Assembly: GCF_028705895.1 (NCBI RefSeq)
Contig: NZ_JAQWCQ010000029.1
Location: 1 to 44,730 of the forward strand
Origin: Massilibacteroides sp.
GTDB taxonomy: Bacteria > Bacteroidota > Bacteroidia > Bacteroidales > Tannerellaceae
Length of the DNA stretch: 44,730 nucleotides
Reading direction: 5' to 3'
The notes below the pieces were generated by a model. It was not told the origin of the DNA, did no database searches, and worked only from the letters and a program-made list of their open reading frames with translations. How positions within the stretch are numbered: position 1 is the first letter of the stretch; each line of letters starts with the position of its first letter. A program made the position numbers and the translations under genes. Below, in pieces: positions 1 to 5,837 of the stretch.

Positions 1-127
1 GCTAACGTAAATAATAAATGCAGTAATTATGGAACAGAAGATATTTAACATACTGGCACGAATGCTTAATAAACGTACTAACATTGATGATGCAACAGAC
101 CAATTATTGCATTTATTTAGTGTTAGC
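1..127 (-). repeat. attC-like palindrome of module A (copy 1)
   Basis: GCTAAC (1-6) faces GTTAGC (122-127). Inside, the arm at 7-28 pairs imperfectly with 102-119 (TGCATTTATT-type arm against AAATAATAAATGCAG). This is the layout of an integron attC (R'', L'', L', R') of about 127 nt, close in length to Vibrio repeats. The same site occurs at 534-660 and 3836-3962. The minus strand is given because the G/TTAGC exchange position fits the module boundaries only when read that way. Function as an integrase site is inferred from structure alone. Confidence 0.6.
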
Positions 128-211
128 AAACGTTTTAATTTTCCAAACTTCATCGCAGGGGTAATGGTTGGCATACTGATATACACTCTAATATTAGAGT
201 TAGCTTCCTAA
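29..211 (+). CDS. Small membrane protein of cassette A (copy 1)
   Basis: Encodes 60 residues. Residues 1-34 are polar and include D20-D21 and D24; residues 35-57 form one hydrophobic segment (FNFPNFIAGVMVGILIYTLI), so a single-pass inner-membrane protein is likely. The start lies in the loop of the attC-like palindrome, and GTTAGC at 122-127 is translated in frame as part of SVSK. I know no family for it. Three identical copies in one genome suggest recent module duplication, perhaps with a selected function such as host interference; that is speculation. Confidence 0.6.
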   Translation: MEQKIFNILARMLNKRTNIDDATDQLLHLFSVSKRFNFPNFIAGVMVGILIYTLILELAS

Positions 212-217
212 ATGTTT

Positions 218-420
218 GCTAACGGTACGCAAGTATGTTGTCGGTTTTTTACGAATTTGAAACACTAAAAATTAATTATATGACAAAAGATGAAATTATA
301 GACCAAATGATTGACGAGATGCCATTCAATTTGAGTGAAAATATTAGACCTTATGTAAAAGAGGCAATGGATATTTATGCACAACAGGAAGTAAAAAACT
401 GCAATATACTTGCTGTTAGC
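218..420 (-). repeat. attC-like palindrome of module B
   Basis: GCTAAC (218-223) faces GTTAGC (415-420). The arm GCAAGTATGTTG (229-240) pairs with CAATATACTTGC (402-413) with one mismatch; a two-base bulge lies next to the core. At 203 nt it is longer than the sites of modules A and C. The start codon of gene B falls in the central loop. Confidence 0.55.
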
Positions 421-531
421 AAACGAAGTGAACTGTTGTTTGCTTTTATCAAAGAGTGGAAAGAAGAGTTTAAAGACGAAAATTGGGATTACCTTGATTT
501 TGTTGCAGAACGTGTTTTAAGCAAACAATAG
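280..531 (+). CDS. Cassette B acidic helical protein
   Basis: Encodes 83 residues, predicted mostly helical, with acidic stretches near both ends (DQMIDEMP and EEFKDENWDYLDF). I chose ATG 280 because it follows an AT-rich leader (AATTAATTAT) and because the alternative ATG at 235 lies in the palindrome arm. GTTAGC is translated as part of AVSKRSE, parallel to SVSKRF in gene A. No family was recognised. The stop lies just before the next module core. Confidence 0.55.
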   Translation: MTKDEIIDQMIDEMPFNLSENIRPYVKEAMDIYAQQEVKNCNILAVSKRSELLFAFIKEWKEEFKDENWDYLDFVAERVLSKQ

Positions 532-533
532 TT

Positions 534-750
534 GCTAACGTAAATAATAAATGCAGTAATTATGGAACAGAAGATATTTAACATACTGGCACGAATGCTT
601 AATAAACGTACTAACATTGATGATGCAACAGACCAATTATTGCATTTATTTAGTGTTAGCAAACGTTTTAATTTTCCAAACTTCATCGCAGGGGTAATGG
701 TTGGCATACTGATATACACTCTAATATTAGAGTTAGCTTCCTAAATGTTT
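534..750 (+). mobile_element. Cassette module A, copy 2
   Basis: Identical to 1-217. It is preceded by module B and followed by the docking-like block beginning with GCTAAC at 751. The attC-like palindrome is 534-660. Confidence 0.8.
562..744 (+). CDS. Small membrane protein of cassette A (copy 2)
   Basis: This 60-residue protein is identical to those at 29 and 3864: a polar N-terminal half and one membrane segment in the C-terminal half. It is the last module gene before the lysis genes and points the same way. The palindrome arms around its start could fold in the mRNA and affect translation. Confidence 0.6.
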   Translation: MEQKIFNILARMLNKRTNIDDATDQLLHLFSVSKRFNFPNFIAGVMVGILIYTLILELAS

Positions 751-869
751 GCTAACTATTGTATATATGCAGTTTTTATTTTTGCTACTAATATACTAAT
801 CTATTAACGTGTATTATACATATTCATAAATATAAATAAATACTAATTGTGTAACATATACCGTACAAA
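751..869. other. Docking-like block upstream of the lysis genes
   Basis: It starts with GCTAAC directly after module A and reads into the start codon of the spanin-like gene. Its first 33 nt match 4053-4085 with two substitutions, and its end (848-869) matches 4150-4171, at nearly equal spacing; the middles differ. Both blocks therefore descend from one ~118-nt sequence lying next to identical A modules. This is the arrangement expected of an attI-like target, but no integrase is visible. The block probably also carries the promoter of the lysis genes, although no clear TAnnTTTG promoter is seen. Confidence 0.45.
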
Positions 870-1436
870 ATGAAAAATATCTTAATTTATATCGTTGGCT
901 TGGCCGTCATTATCCTGCTTATTTTGGCTTTAATCGGAATGTTTCACCGTGTCAATCGGATAACAGATAATTTTGAAACCGCAATCCAAAATCAGAATTC
1001 ACAATATTACCACCTGACAAAAAAAGAGTTCAAGGAATTGGAGTCAACTTTATCGAATGCACTTTACGAAAAGATTAAAGACTCACTAAATTTAAAAGTA
1101 AAGCATATAGAGCGAACGATAACGCATGAGTATAGGTATGTATATGATTCTACACAATCATTGCTTATAACGCACGAAAATAGCCCTTATTTATATTTCT
1201 CAAAAGATTTTGATGATTGCCTTCATATTGAGGGACGGGTTAAAGATACCATTATCTATTGGGATGTGCCTGTAATTGATTATAAAGCAGAAACGGTGTT
1301 TTACTGGAAGCGGGTAAATAAGCACGACAAAGTGAGGCCGTGGCCGTGGCCTAAAAAGAACTTTATGGTTACTTTGAATAAATGCAAGGGTGCTAATGAA
1401 TCGGAGGTTATTGAAATCGAAATAAATAAGAAATGA
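870..1436 (+). CDS. Probable i-spanin-like lysis protein
   Basis: Encodes 188 residues. Residues 4-25 form one N-terminal membrane segment; residues 28-90 are charged and helix-prone, followed by a periplasm-like domain with many Y, W and D residues. Bacteroidota phages often carry such N-terminally anchored proteins next to the endolysin (DUF6549-type), thought to span the envelope during lysis. It overlaps the next start by four bases (ATGA), so the three plus-strand lysis genes are translationally coupled. Lysis function is inferred from topology and position. Confidence 0.5.
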   Translation: MKNILIYIVGLAVIILLILALIGMFHRVNRITDNFETAIQNQNSQYYHLTKKEFKELESTLSNALYEKIKDSLNLKVKHIERTITHEYRYVYDSTQSLLITHENSPYLYFSKDFDDCLHIEGRVKDTIIYWDVPVIDYKAETVFYWKRVNKHDKVRPWPWPKKNFMVTLNKCKGANESEVIEIEINKK

Positions 1437-1741
1437 AATTATTTAAAAGAAAAATAAAAAGATGTGTTATTTTTGCCGAATATAATGACGGCATAATGAC
1501 TTTGAAATATAATGATAATACCGAAGAACAATATAAAGGTAGTTCTACTGTTTGGTTTAAATTACCGTATATGATAAGACAGGGCACTATGATGGAATAT
1601 TATTTGCATCAAATTTTTGAATACATTCAATATTGGAATGGTACATTTCCAAATGCTCATTTAAATAACCAACAGCCCGCCGGCGATATTGCCAACCAAG
1701 TCGAAAATGGGGCGGGCTTAAATTTAATCAATGAAAACTAA
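1433..1741 (+). CDS. Hypothetical protein between spanin-like and endolysin genes
   Basis: Encodes 102 residues. A basic N-terminus (KLFKRKIKR) is followed by a compact region containing YNDGIMTLKYND and SSTVWFKLP, then an N/Q-rich tail. The middle resembles the small beta-strand domains of phage lysis-cassette proteins, but I cannot name the family. The start overlaps the previous stop by four bases, and the end overlaps the endolysin start by 11 bases. Confidence 0.55.
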   Translation: MKLFKRKIKRCVIFAEYNDGIMTLKYNDNTEEQYKGSSTVWFKLPYMIRQGTMMEYYLHQIFEYIQYWNGTFPNAHLNNQQPAGDIANQVENGAGLNLINEN

Positions 1742-2288
1742 ACAACTGCCGATACCGGCACGGAAAATATTAACCCAAATAATTAACGAAATGAAAATAT
1801 CGGATCACATCTCATTGGCCGAGGCCACGAAAAGCATCACGGCGCAAAGGTTAGGAATTGACAATACCCCTGACGATAAGACAATAGATCGCATGAAACT
1901 TGTGGCAAATCACATCTTTGAACCACTAAGAAATTATTTTGGAGTGCCTATAAAGATTGAATCTTTCTACCGTTGTGAAACATTAAATAAAGTAATCGGA
2001 GGGGCTGTCGGAAGTCAGCATCTTATAGGTGAGGCAATGGATATAGATGATGATTTTGGTGAAATATCAAACCGTCAGATATTTGTATATATTGCACAAT
2101 ATCTTGAATTTGATCAATTGATTTGGGAGTTTGGGAATGACAATAGCCCGGATTGGGTACATGCCTCTTATTCTACTAATAACCGGCATAAATTGTCGGT
2201 TGCATATAAAAAGAATGGATATACAAAATATGAACATTTTACAAGTTTGGAATCATTATACATGTTTCTTGACGATTTATATAATTAA
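1731..2288 (+). CDS. Endolysin, peptidase M15 family
   Basis: Encodes 185 residues. The zinc-peptidase signature is clear: SQHLIGEAMDID gives H97 and D104, and WVH gives H144, the third metal ligand; E133 in the LIWEF stretch is the likely catalytic acid. RCETLNKVIGG at 81-91 is the usual lead-in of the family. M15A enzymes cleave peptide cross-links in peptidoglycan, so this is the lytic enzyme. No signal peptide is visible, so export depends on a holin. Confidence 0.9.
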   Translation: MKTKQLPIPARKILTQIINEMKISDHISLAEATKSITAQRLGIDNTPDDKTIDRMKLVANHIFEPLRNYFGVPIKIESFYRCETLNKVIGGAVGSQHLIGEAMDIDDDFGEISNRQIFVYIAQYLEFDQLIWEFGNDNSPDWVHASYSTNNRHKLSVAYKKNGYTKYEHFTSLESLYMFLDDLYN

Positions 2289-2306
2289 CAAGGCCGCAAA
2301 AGGATT

Positions 2307-2330
2307 GCTAAGTTTCACGTGAAAGCGATT
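2307..2330. promoter_or_regulatory. parS-like palindrome
   Basis: The 12-nt perfect palindrome TTTCACGTGAAA lies at 2313-2324. The extended sequence from 2311 matches 13 of 16 positions of the widely conserved chromosomal ParB site TGTTTCACGTGAAACA, with all mismatches at the outer edges. It sits between the endolysin stop and module D, in a stretch without genes. No parB gene was found in the window. Confidence 0.4.
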
Positions 2331-2353
2331 GAAATGGTAGTTAATGAGTTATA

Positions 2354-2546
2354 TTAACGTTATGCTGGTATGACATCGGTTTTTTGCGGTATTAATAACT
2401 AAAACTTAAATATATGACAACAAATAATGAAATAACAGACAAAGAATTGAGAGAATTGTATGAACTACTCACAAAGGAACAATTAATTGAAGCACTTATT
2501 AAAAAGCACAAAGAATGTAGGGACATAGAAAAAAACTGTGTTATAC
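2354..2546 (-). repeat. attC-like palindrome of module D
   Basis: A core-like TTAACG (2354-2359) faces GTGTTATAC (2538-2546). GCTGGTATGACA (2364-2375) pairs with TGTTATACCTGC (2539-2550) at 10 of 12 positions. The site is more diverged than those of A, B and C, and no second copy is present, so module boundaries are less certain. Confidence 0.4.
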
Positions 2547-2662
2547 CTGCCATTCAAGGCAATGAGCAAAAAAAGAAGAAATGTCGAGATTTAAAAATAC
2601 CAAAAGGAGAGAATTGTCGTAAAGTGGATTTCCGTTGTGATGTGTATACTTTCTATAAATAG
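2414..2662 (+). CDS. Cassette D small helical protein
   Basis: Encodes 82 residues. Residues 1-50 are strongly helical (TDKELRELYELLTKEQLIEALIK, quoted here as two overlapping helices around residues 8-30), followed by a basic, Cys-containing tail (C36, C42, C57, C68, C75). As in A, B and C, the start codon lies inside the attC-like palindrome and the right core is translated (KNCVIPAI, compare NCNILAV in B and NCANRVLA in C). No family was recognised. Confidence 0.5.
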   Translation: MTTNNEITDKELRELYELLTKEQLIEALIKKHKECRDIEKNCVIPAIQGNEQKKKKCRDLKIPKGENCRKVDFRCDVYTFYK

Positions 2663-2855
2663 ACATTTATTTTTTTTGCGGCGGTTTTCACGGCATTGCC
2701 TTGAACGTAGCGAGGCTACCCGCATTTGGCGAATAGCGGGCGTATTCACTTTATTACTTAGTATTAACTTTAAGCGGGCTGCACACGTCCAAAATCGCAC
2801 TATTTCGCCAATTGTCGGGTAGGCGTGTGTTAGTAGCCGTTTATTCTTTATTCAA
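2663..2855. other. Gene-free stretch holding the module E palindrome
   Basis: No gene is seen. It is markedly richer in G+C than its surroundings. CTACCCGCATTTGGCGAATAG (2716-2736) pairs with CTATTTCGCCAATTGTCGGGTAG (2800-2822) with small bulges, bounded by TTGAACG (2701-2707) and GTTAGTAGCC (2829-2838). This is an attC-like site of about 130 nt placed directly in front of the next gene, so module E has its gene outside the palindrome, unlike modules A to D. Confidence 0.55.
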
Positions 2856-3512
2856 ATGAAACAAAAATCAGATTTTAAAATACTTATCGCTTGCGAGGAA
2901 AGCCAAACGATATGTAAAGCGTTCAGAAAACAAGGGTTTGAAGCCTTTAGCTGTGATTTGTTACCGTGCTCAGGCGGACATCCTGAATGGCACTATCAAC
3001 AAGATATTTTTGAAGTTCTTGAAAACGGAACAAAATGGGACTTAATGATAGCACACCCGGAATGTACACGTCTTACAGTAGCTGCAAATAAATACTATAA
3101 GCCTGAATATGCTGAACGTTTCCCGACTATTCACGAAGATAGAGAAAAAGCAGTAGAATTTTTCATGAAACTTGCAAATGCAAATGTTTATCATATTGCT
3201 ATTGAAAATCCTATCGGAATAATGAGCAGTCGTTGGAGGAAGCCGGAACAAGTAATACAGCCTTACCAATTTGGAGACCCTGAACGTAAAGGAACTTGTT
3301 TGTGGCTTAAAAATTTACCGAAACTAATACCGACAAACATTGTCGAACCTGATATAATAACTCACAAATCTGGTAGAACAGATTCTAAGTTACATTTTGA
3401 AACTCTTAAACTTCCAAAAGAGGAGCGTAGAAAAGCAAGGTCAAAAACCTTTGAAGGTATCGCAGAAGCTATCGCAACGCAATGGGGGTCGTTTCTTTTA
3501 AATGGCTACTAA
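2856..3512 (+). CDS. Phage DNA-methyltransferase-like protein carried in a cassette
   Basis: Encodes 218 residues. The order of blocks IACEESQTI (11-19), CDLLPCSGGHPEWH (33-46), HPEC (67-70) and ENPIGIMSS matches a widespread phage family usually annotated as cytosine-methyltransferase-like, with a Rossmann fold. Most relatives I recall have HPPC where this protein has HPEC, so catalysis is uncertain. The gene body is flanked by GTTAGTAGCCGTTT (2829-2842) and AAATGGCTACTAAC (3500-3513), paired at 13 of 14 positions, and its stop codon lies within the core. It is probably a module passenger that alters or protects phage DNA. Confidence 0.7.
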   Translation: MKQKSDFKILIACEESQTICKAFRKQGFEAFSCDLLPCSGGHPEWHYQQDIFEVLENGTKWDLMIAHPECTRLTVAANKYYKPEYAERFPTIHEDREKAVEFFMKLANANVYHIAIENPIGIMSSRWRKPEQVIQPYQFGDPERKGTCLWLKNLPKLIPTNIVEPDIITHKSGRTDSKLHFETLKLPKEERRKARSKTFEGIAEAIATQWGSFLLNGY

Positions 3513-3634
3513 CGTTGACGGTTGGCGAAGTTGCCGACTTAAAAGCACTTAATTATCAAACTATAAATAACTTAATAAAATGGAAGAAACTTTAAATACC
3601 AACGAAAACGGCAATTGCGCCAACCGTGTGTTAG
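3510..3634 (-). repeat. attC-like palindrome of module C (copy 1)
   Basis: CGGTTGGCGAAGTTGCC (3519-3535) pairs with GGCAATTGCGCCAACCG (3610-3626) at 15 of 17 positions, bounded by TAACG at 3510 and GTTAG at 3630. It is the clearest hairpin of the set and has the mismatch pattern expected of a folded single-strand recombination site. The second copy lies at 44278-44402. Confidence 0.65.
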
Positions 3635-3835
3635 CCACCGTTTTTAATAATGATGCTAAAATTGGATTTGCTAATTTCATGGCAGATAATACGTTTTTAG
3701 GTATGTCTGAATGTGAAAGATATGGAATGACATGGGGATGTGATACTGGATGTCCAGTGTTGAGGGATGGTAAATGCGAACTTCAAAACGATGATAATAA
3801 AGAATTGTATGCGGAATGGCTGTCTGAAAATGGTG
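3510..3835 (+). mobile_element. Cassette module C, copy 1
   Basis: Sequence 3510-3842 is identical to 44278-44610. Upstream it follows the methyltransferase-like gene here and an unrelated small gene at the other copy; downstream it meets module A here and module B there. Identity begins at TAACG and ends at GCTAACG, which defines the unit. The gene body is flanked by GTTAGCCACCGTTTT (3630-3644) and AAAATGGTGGCTAAC. Confidence 0.8.
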
Positions 3836-3840
3836 GCTAA
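3580..3840 (+). CDS. Cassette C cysteine-containing protein (copy 1)
   Basis: Encodes 86 residues. The first 22 residues are specified by the palindrome, with NCANRVLA encoded by the right arm and core. The body has SECERYG, WGCDTGCPVLRDGKCEL (four Cys near residues 47-66) and an acidic end, so a small metal-bound or disulfide domain is possible. The stop codon TAA is part of the next GCTAAC core, so any module inserted there keeps the stop. No family was recognised. Confidence 0.6.
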   Translation: MEETLNTNENGNCANRVLATVFNNDAKIGFANFMADNTFLGMSECERYGMTWGCDTGCPVLRDGKCELQNDDNKELYAEWLSENGG

Positions 3841-4052
3841 CGTAAATAATAAATGCAGTAATTATGGAACAGAAGATATTTAACATACTGGCACGAATGC
3901 TTAATAAACGTACTAACATTGATGATGCAACAGACCAATTATTGCATTTATTTAGTGTTAGCAAACGTTTTAATTTTCCAAACTTCATCGCAGGGGTAAT
4001 GGTTGGCATACTGATATACACTCTAATATTAGAGTTAGCTTCCTAAATGTTT
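3836..4052 (+). mobile_element. Cassette module A, copy 3
   Basis: Identical to 1-217 and 534-750. It follows module C and is followed by the second docking-like block. The attC-like palindrome is 3836-3962. Confidence 0.8.
3864..4046 (+). CDS. Small membrane protein of cassette A (copy 3)
   Basis: The same 60-residue single-pass membrane protein as at 29 and 562, with no substitutions. It converges with the minus-strand metallophosphoesterase gene ending at 4165. Confidence 0.6.
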   Translation: MEQKIFNILARMLNKRTNIDDATDQLLHLFSVSKRFNFPNFIAGVMVGILIYTLILELAS

Positions 4053-4164
4053 GCTAACTAATGTATATATACAGTTTTTATTTTATTGATAACAGTATAT
4101 TGTTATCATTCTACTGTATATAAATGTTAATATTTAGATAATTGCTATTTATGTAATAAATACC
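4053..4164. other. Docking-like block with nested hairpins
   Basis: A relative of 751-869. GCTAAC (4053-4058) faces GTTAAT (4126-4131); ATGTATATATACAG (4061-4074) pairs with CTGTATATAAAT (4114-4125), and a perfect inner hairpin GATAACA-GTATAT-TGTTATC lies at 4088-4107. The block separates convergent plus-strand modules from the end of the minus-strand phage operon, so the hairpin may also slow transcription from either side. It has no T-run of terminator quality. Confidence 0.5.
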
Positions 4165-4977
4165 TTACAATTTAAAATAAGGATTCATTGTCATAAACCT
4201 ATGTCTGTTATTTGGTCTGTCAATTTCAGGTGCTAATTTAAATTCAATAATTAAACCGCCAATAGGGCACATTCCAAGTGCCTTGTTTTGTTCAAACGTA
4301 TCCCCTTCTTTAGCTTCATCGGCTGCCTTGTACGTTATACCGTTGGCAAAGAATTTATTTACATATTTCAAAGTGTGTACGTTGGTCAATTCTGCCGCCT
4401 TTATCGGAACGATAGTTCCCCTATGTGAATGCTCTGTAATCCACATGTCGGCTGTAGGATGCTCCCCGGCTAAAAGGTCAGCGGCAAGTGACCCTTTAGA
4501 CCGCTTGCCGTTACTGCCTGAATTATGCTGAAAGTAAATCTTTTGTGAATGAGCATGCGGTTTTCCGCTGTCAAAGTTAAACACATAATACCCTCTCATT
4601 CCTAAACGTGGCGGGTTTATCCCTAATATCTGACAAACTAAATCGGTCAAATCCACATCGGAAAACTTCCCAAATGAAAGTTCATGATTGCCACCGTTCC
4701 ACCCGATTATCTTATCTTTAAACGGGGTCAAAACTTTTACACCCAATTCTATCAATCCGTTAATGTAGTGCTTTCTTATTTCAGGGTCTTTTGAACTTGC
4801 CCGCCTGTCTCCGAATCCTTCCATGCAATCCCAAAAATCGCCACTGATGATTATCTTGTCCGCTTCTTTGCAATCCCTTATAAACTGCTCCCTTTTACAG
4901 TGAACCGAATCCATGTGAACATCGTTAGCCCATAACAGTTTGAATGGTTCAGCCTTTAATTGAATGACATTTATCAT
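4165..4977 (-). CDS. Calcineurin-like metallophosphoesterase
   Basis: Encodes 270 residues with a full metal-site set: NDVH (D19, H21), GDFWD (D47), GNHE (N97, H98), QH (H151) and EHSH (H183, H185). These are the metallophosphatase motifs in order. Substrates could be a phosphodiester, cyclic nucleotide or nucleic acid; the sequence does not decide. It is the last gene of the minus-strand block and has its own promoter at 4995-5026. A defence-evasion role is possible but unproven. Confidence 0.85.
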   Translation of the reverse strand: MINVIQLKAEPFKLLWANDVHMDSVHCKREQFIRDCKEADKIIISGDFWDCMEGFGDRRASSKDPEIRKHYINGLIELGVKVLTPFKDKIIGWNGGNHELSFGKFSDVDLTDLVCQILGINPPRLGMRGYYVFNFDSGKPHAHSQKIYFQHNSGSNGKRSKGSLAADLLAGEHPTADMWITEHSHRGTIVPIKAAELTNVHTLKYVNKFFANGITYKAADEAKEGDTFEQNKALGMCPIGGLIIEFKLAPEIDRPNNRHRFMTMNPYFKL

Positions 4978-4994
4978 TTTTATAAATTTGCAAA

Positions 4995-5026
4995 CAAAAT
5001 TAATATAATAATTTGATTTTCACAAA
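4995..5026 (-). promoter_or_regulatory. Bacteroidota-type promoter for the metallophosphoesterase gene
   Basis: On the minus strand, TTTG (5026-5023), a 20-nt spacer and TAATTTTG (5002-4995) match TTTG-N19-21-TAnnTTTG. It lies 18 nt upstream of the start codon, between this gene and the holin-like gene. Confidence 0.6.
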
Positions 5027-5027
5027 T

Positions 5028-5372
5028 TTATTTTTTTAATCCGACTAAATAATTACTAAATTCTTTAAAAGCCACCGTGTTATTTATTACAACGTCTTTC
5101 AATTCAACTGCCATGTCCACAAGTTTCTCGTTGGTTATGGCTATTGTTCCGATTTGCTCTTCATATTTTTCTTGTAATTTCTCGAACTTTTCATCCTGAG
5201 TTTTTCGGAGTATTTTATCATATTCCACCCGGTCGGATTCCCGTTTTGAAAACCAACGGCCAAAAATAAGGATTCCGATAATGAGAAGAATAATAATAGC
5301 ACCAGGCGCGCCCCATTGTTGTAAGATAGTTTGTGCAGGTGCATCGATGTTTGGAGTTTGTAATAATAGCAT
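5028..5372 (-). CDS. Holin-like membrane protein
   Basis: Encodes 114 residues. One membrane segment lies at residues 22-41 (APGAIIILLIIGILIFGRWF) and is followed by a charged coiled coil to about residue 95. This N-out, single-span plus coiled-coil layout is common for holin or holin-accessory proteins of Bacteroidota phages. Position close to the membrane gene at 5388 and, through the circle, the endolysin region supports lysis, but function is inferred. Confidence 0.5.
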   Translation of the reverse strand: MLLLQTPNIDAPAQTILQQWGAPGAIIILLIIGILIFGRWFSKRESDRVEYDKILRKTQDEKFEKLQEKYEEQIGTIAITNEKLVDMAVELKDVVINNTVAFKEFSNYLVGLKK

Positions 5373-5387
5373 AATAGTAGTTTAAGG

Positions 5388-5837
5388 TTATGAAATTCCT
5401 GTTGAGTTGTTATACATATTTTTAAGGTTGTCAAATTCAAATGCATTCAGGCAGTGATTTTTTCCGAAGACTTTATCCAAAAGTTTTCTAAATCTTTCGC
5501 CTTTTTTATTCAAAAAACCGTGCTTTTGCAAATGTCCGAATGAAGCGGATATAGTGACTTCAGAATTAAAGAAAAGTGTCTTATCCCTGAACGGTTTAAA
5601 GACAAAGAAGCGGCAAAACATATTACCTAAAATGACATTTCCTAATCGATCGATAATTACGGCTAACTTTTCAAACACGTCAAAAATAAGTTGAAAGATT
5701 TCAATCACAAAAAGCCATATAAATTGGTCAAGTTTCTTGAATCCTATGATTACATTATATATTAATGCAATCGGAAATAAAACGGCACTCAACACAAGGG
5801 CTGCAATCAGTTCAAAGAGTTTCTTGATGTGTTTCAT
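5388..5837 (-). CDS. Membrane protein, possible lysis accessory
   Basis: Encodes 149 residues with hydrophobic segments at about residues 8-32 and 38-58 and an amphipathic stretch to residue 75, then a basic soluble tail (KKGERFRKLLDK). It overlaps the upstream gene end by four bases. It could be a second holin-type protein or an exclusion protein; no family was recognised. Confidence 0.5.
   Translation of the reverse strand: MKHIKKLFELIAALVLSAVLFPIALIYNVIIGFKKLDQFIWLFVIEIFQLIFDVFEKLAVIIDRLGNVILGNMFCRFFVFKPFRDKTLFFNSEVTISASFGHLQKHGFLNKKGERFRKLLDKVFGKNHCLNAFEFDNLKNMYNNSTGIS

Larger units (their letters stand above)
1..217 (+). mobile_element. Cassette module A, copy 1
   Basis: This unit runs from one GCTAAC to the base before the next and is identical to 534-750 and 3836-4052. 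It contains an attC-like palindrome (1-127), the start of a 60-codon gene inside that palindrome, and the gene body flanked by a second inverted repeat (122-135 with 210-223, 13 of 14 bases paired). The copies have different neighbours on both sides, so GCTAAC is the exchange point. The window starts exactly at the unit boundary, which suggests an assembly break at a repeat. Confidence 0.8.
218..533 (+). mobile_element. Cassette module B, copy 1
   Basis: The unit lies between GCTAAC at 218 and GCTAAC at 534. Its first 127 nt recur at 44604-44730, where module C instead of module A precedes it. It holds an attC-like palindrome (218-420) and one gene. The second inverted repeat around the gene body is weaker than in other modules: GTTAGCAA at 415-422 with TTGCTAAC at 532-539, plus a displaced arm around 434-447 that pairs with 518-531. 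Confidence 0.75.

Noticed and set aside
218-533. Diversity-generating retroelement or CRISPR-like repeat system
   Set aside because: There is no reverse transcriptase, no template/variable repeat pair with adenine-biased changes, and no short spaced direct repeats.
489-719. Minus-strand frame across modules B and A, and its counterpart at 3677-4021
   Set aside because: It is antisense to the plus-strand module genes, spans a module boundary, and has low-complexity composition; the plus-strand frames look more like real proteins.
4088-4107. Hairpin as a strong bidirectional terminator of the minus-strand operon
   Set aside because: The stem is AT-rich and not followed by a T-run on either strand; it is described only as part of the docking-like block.
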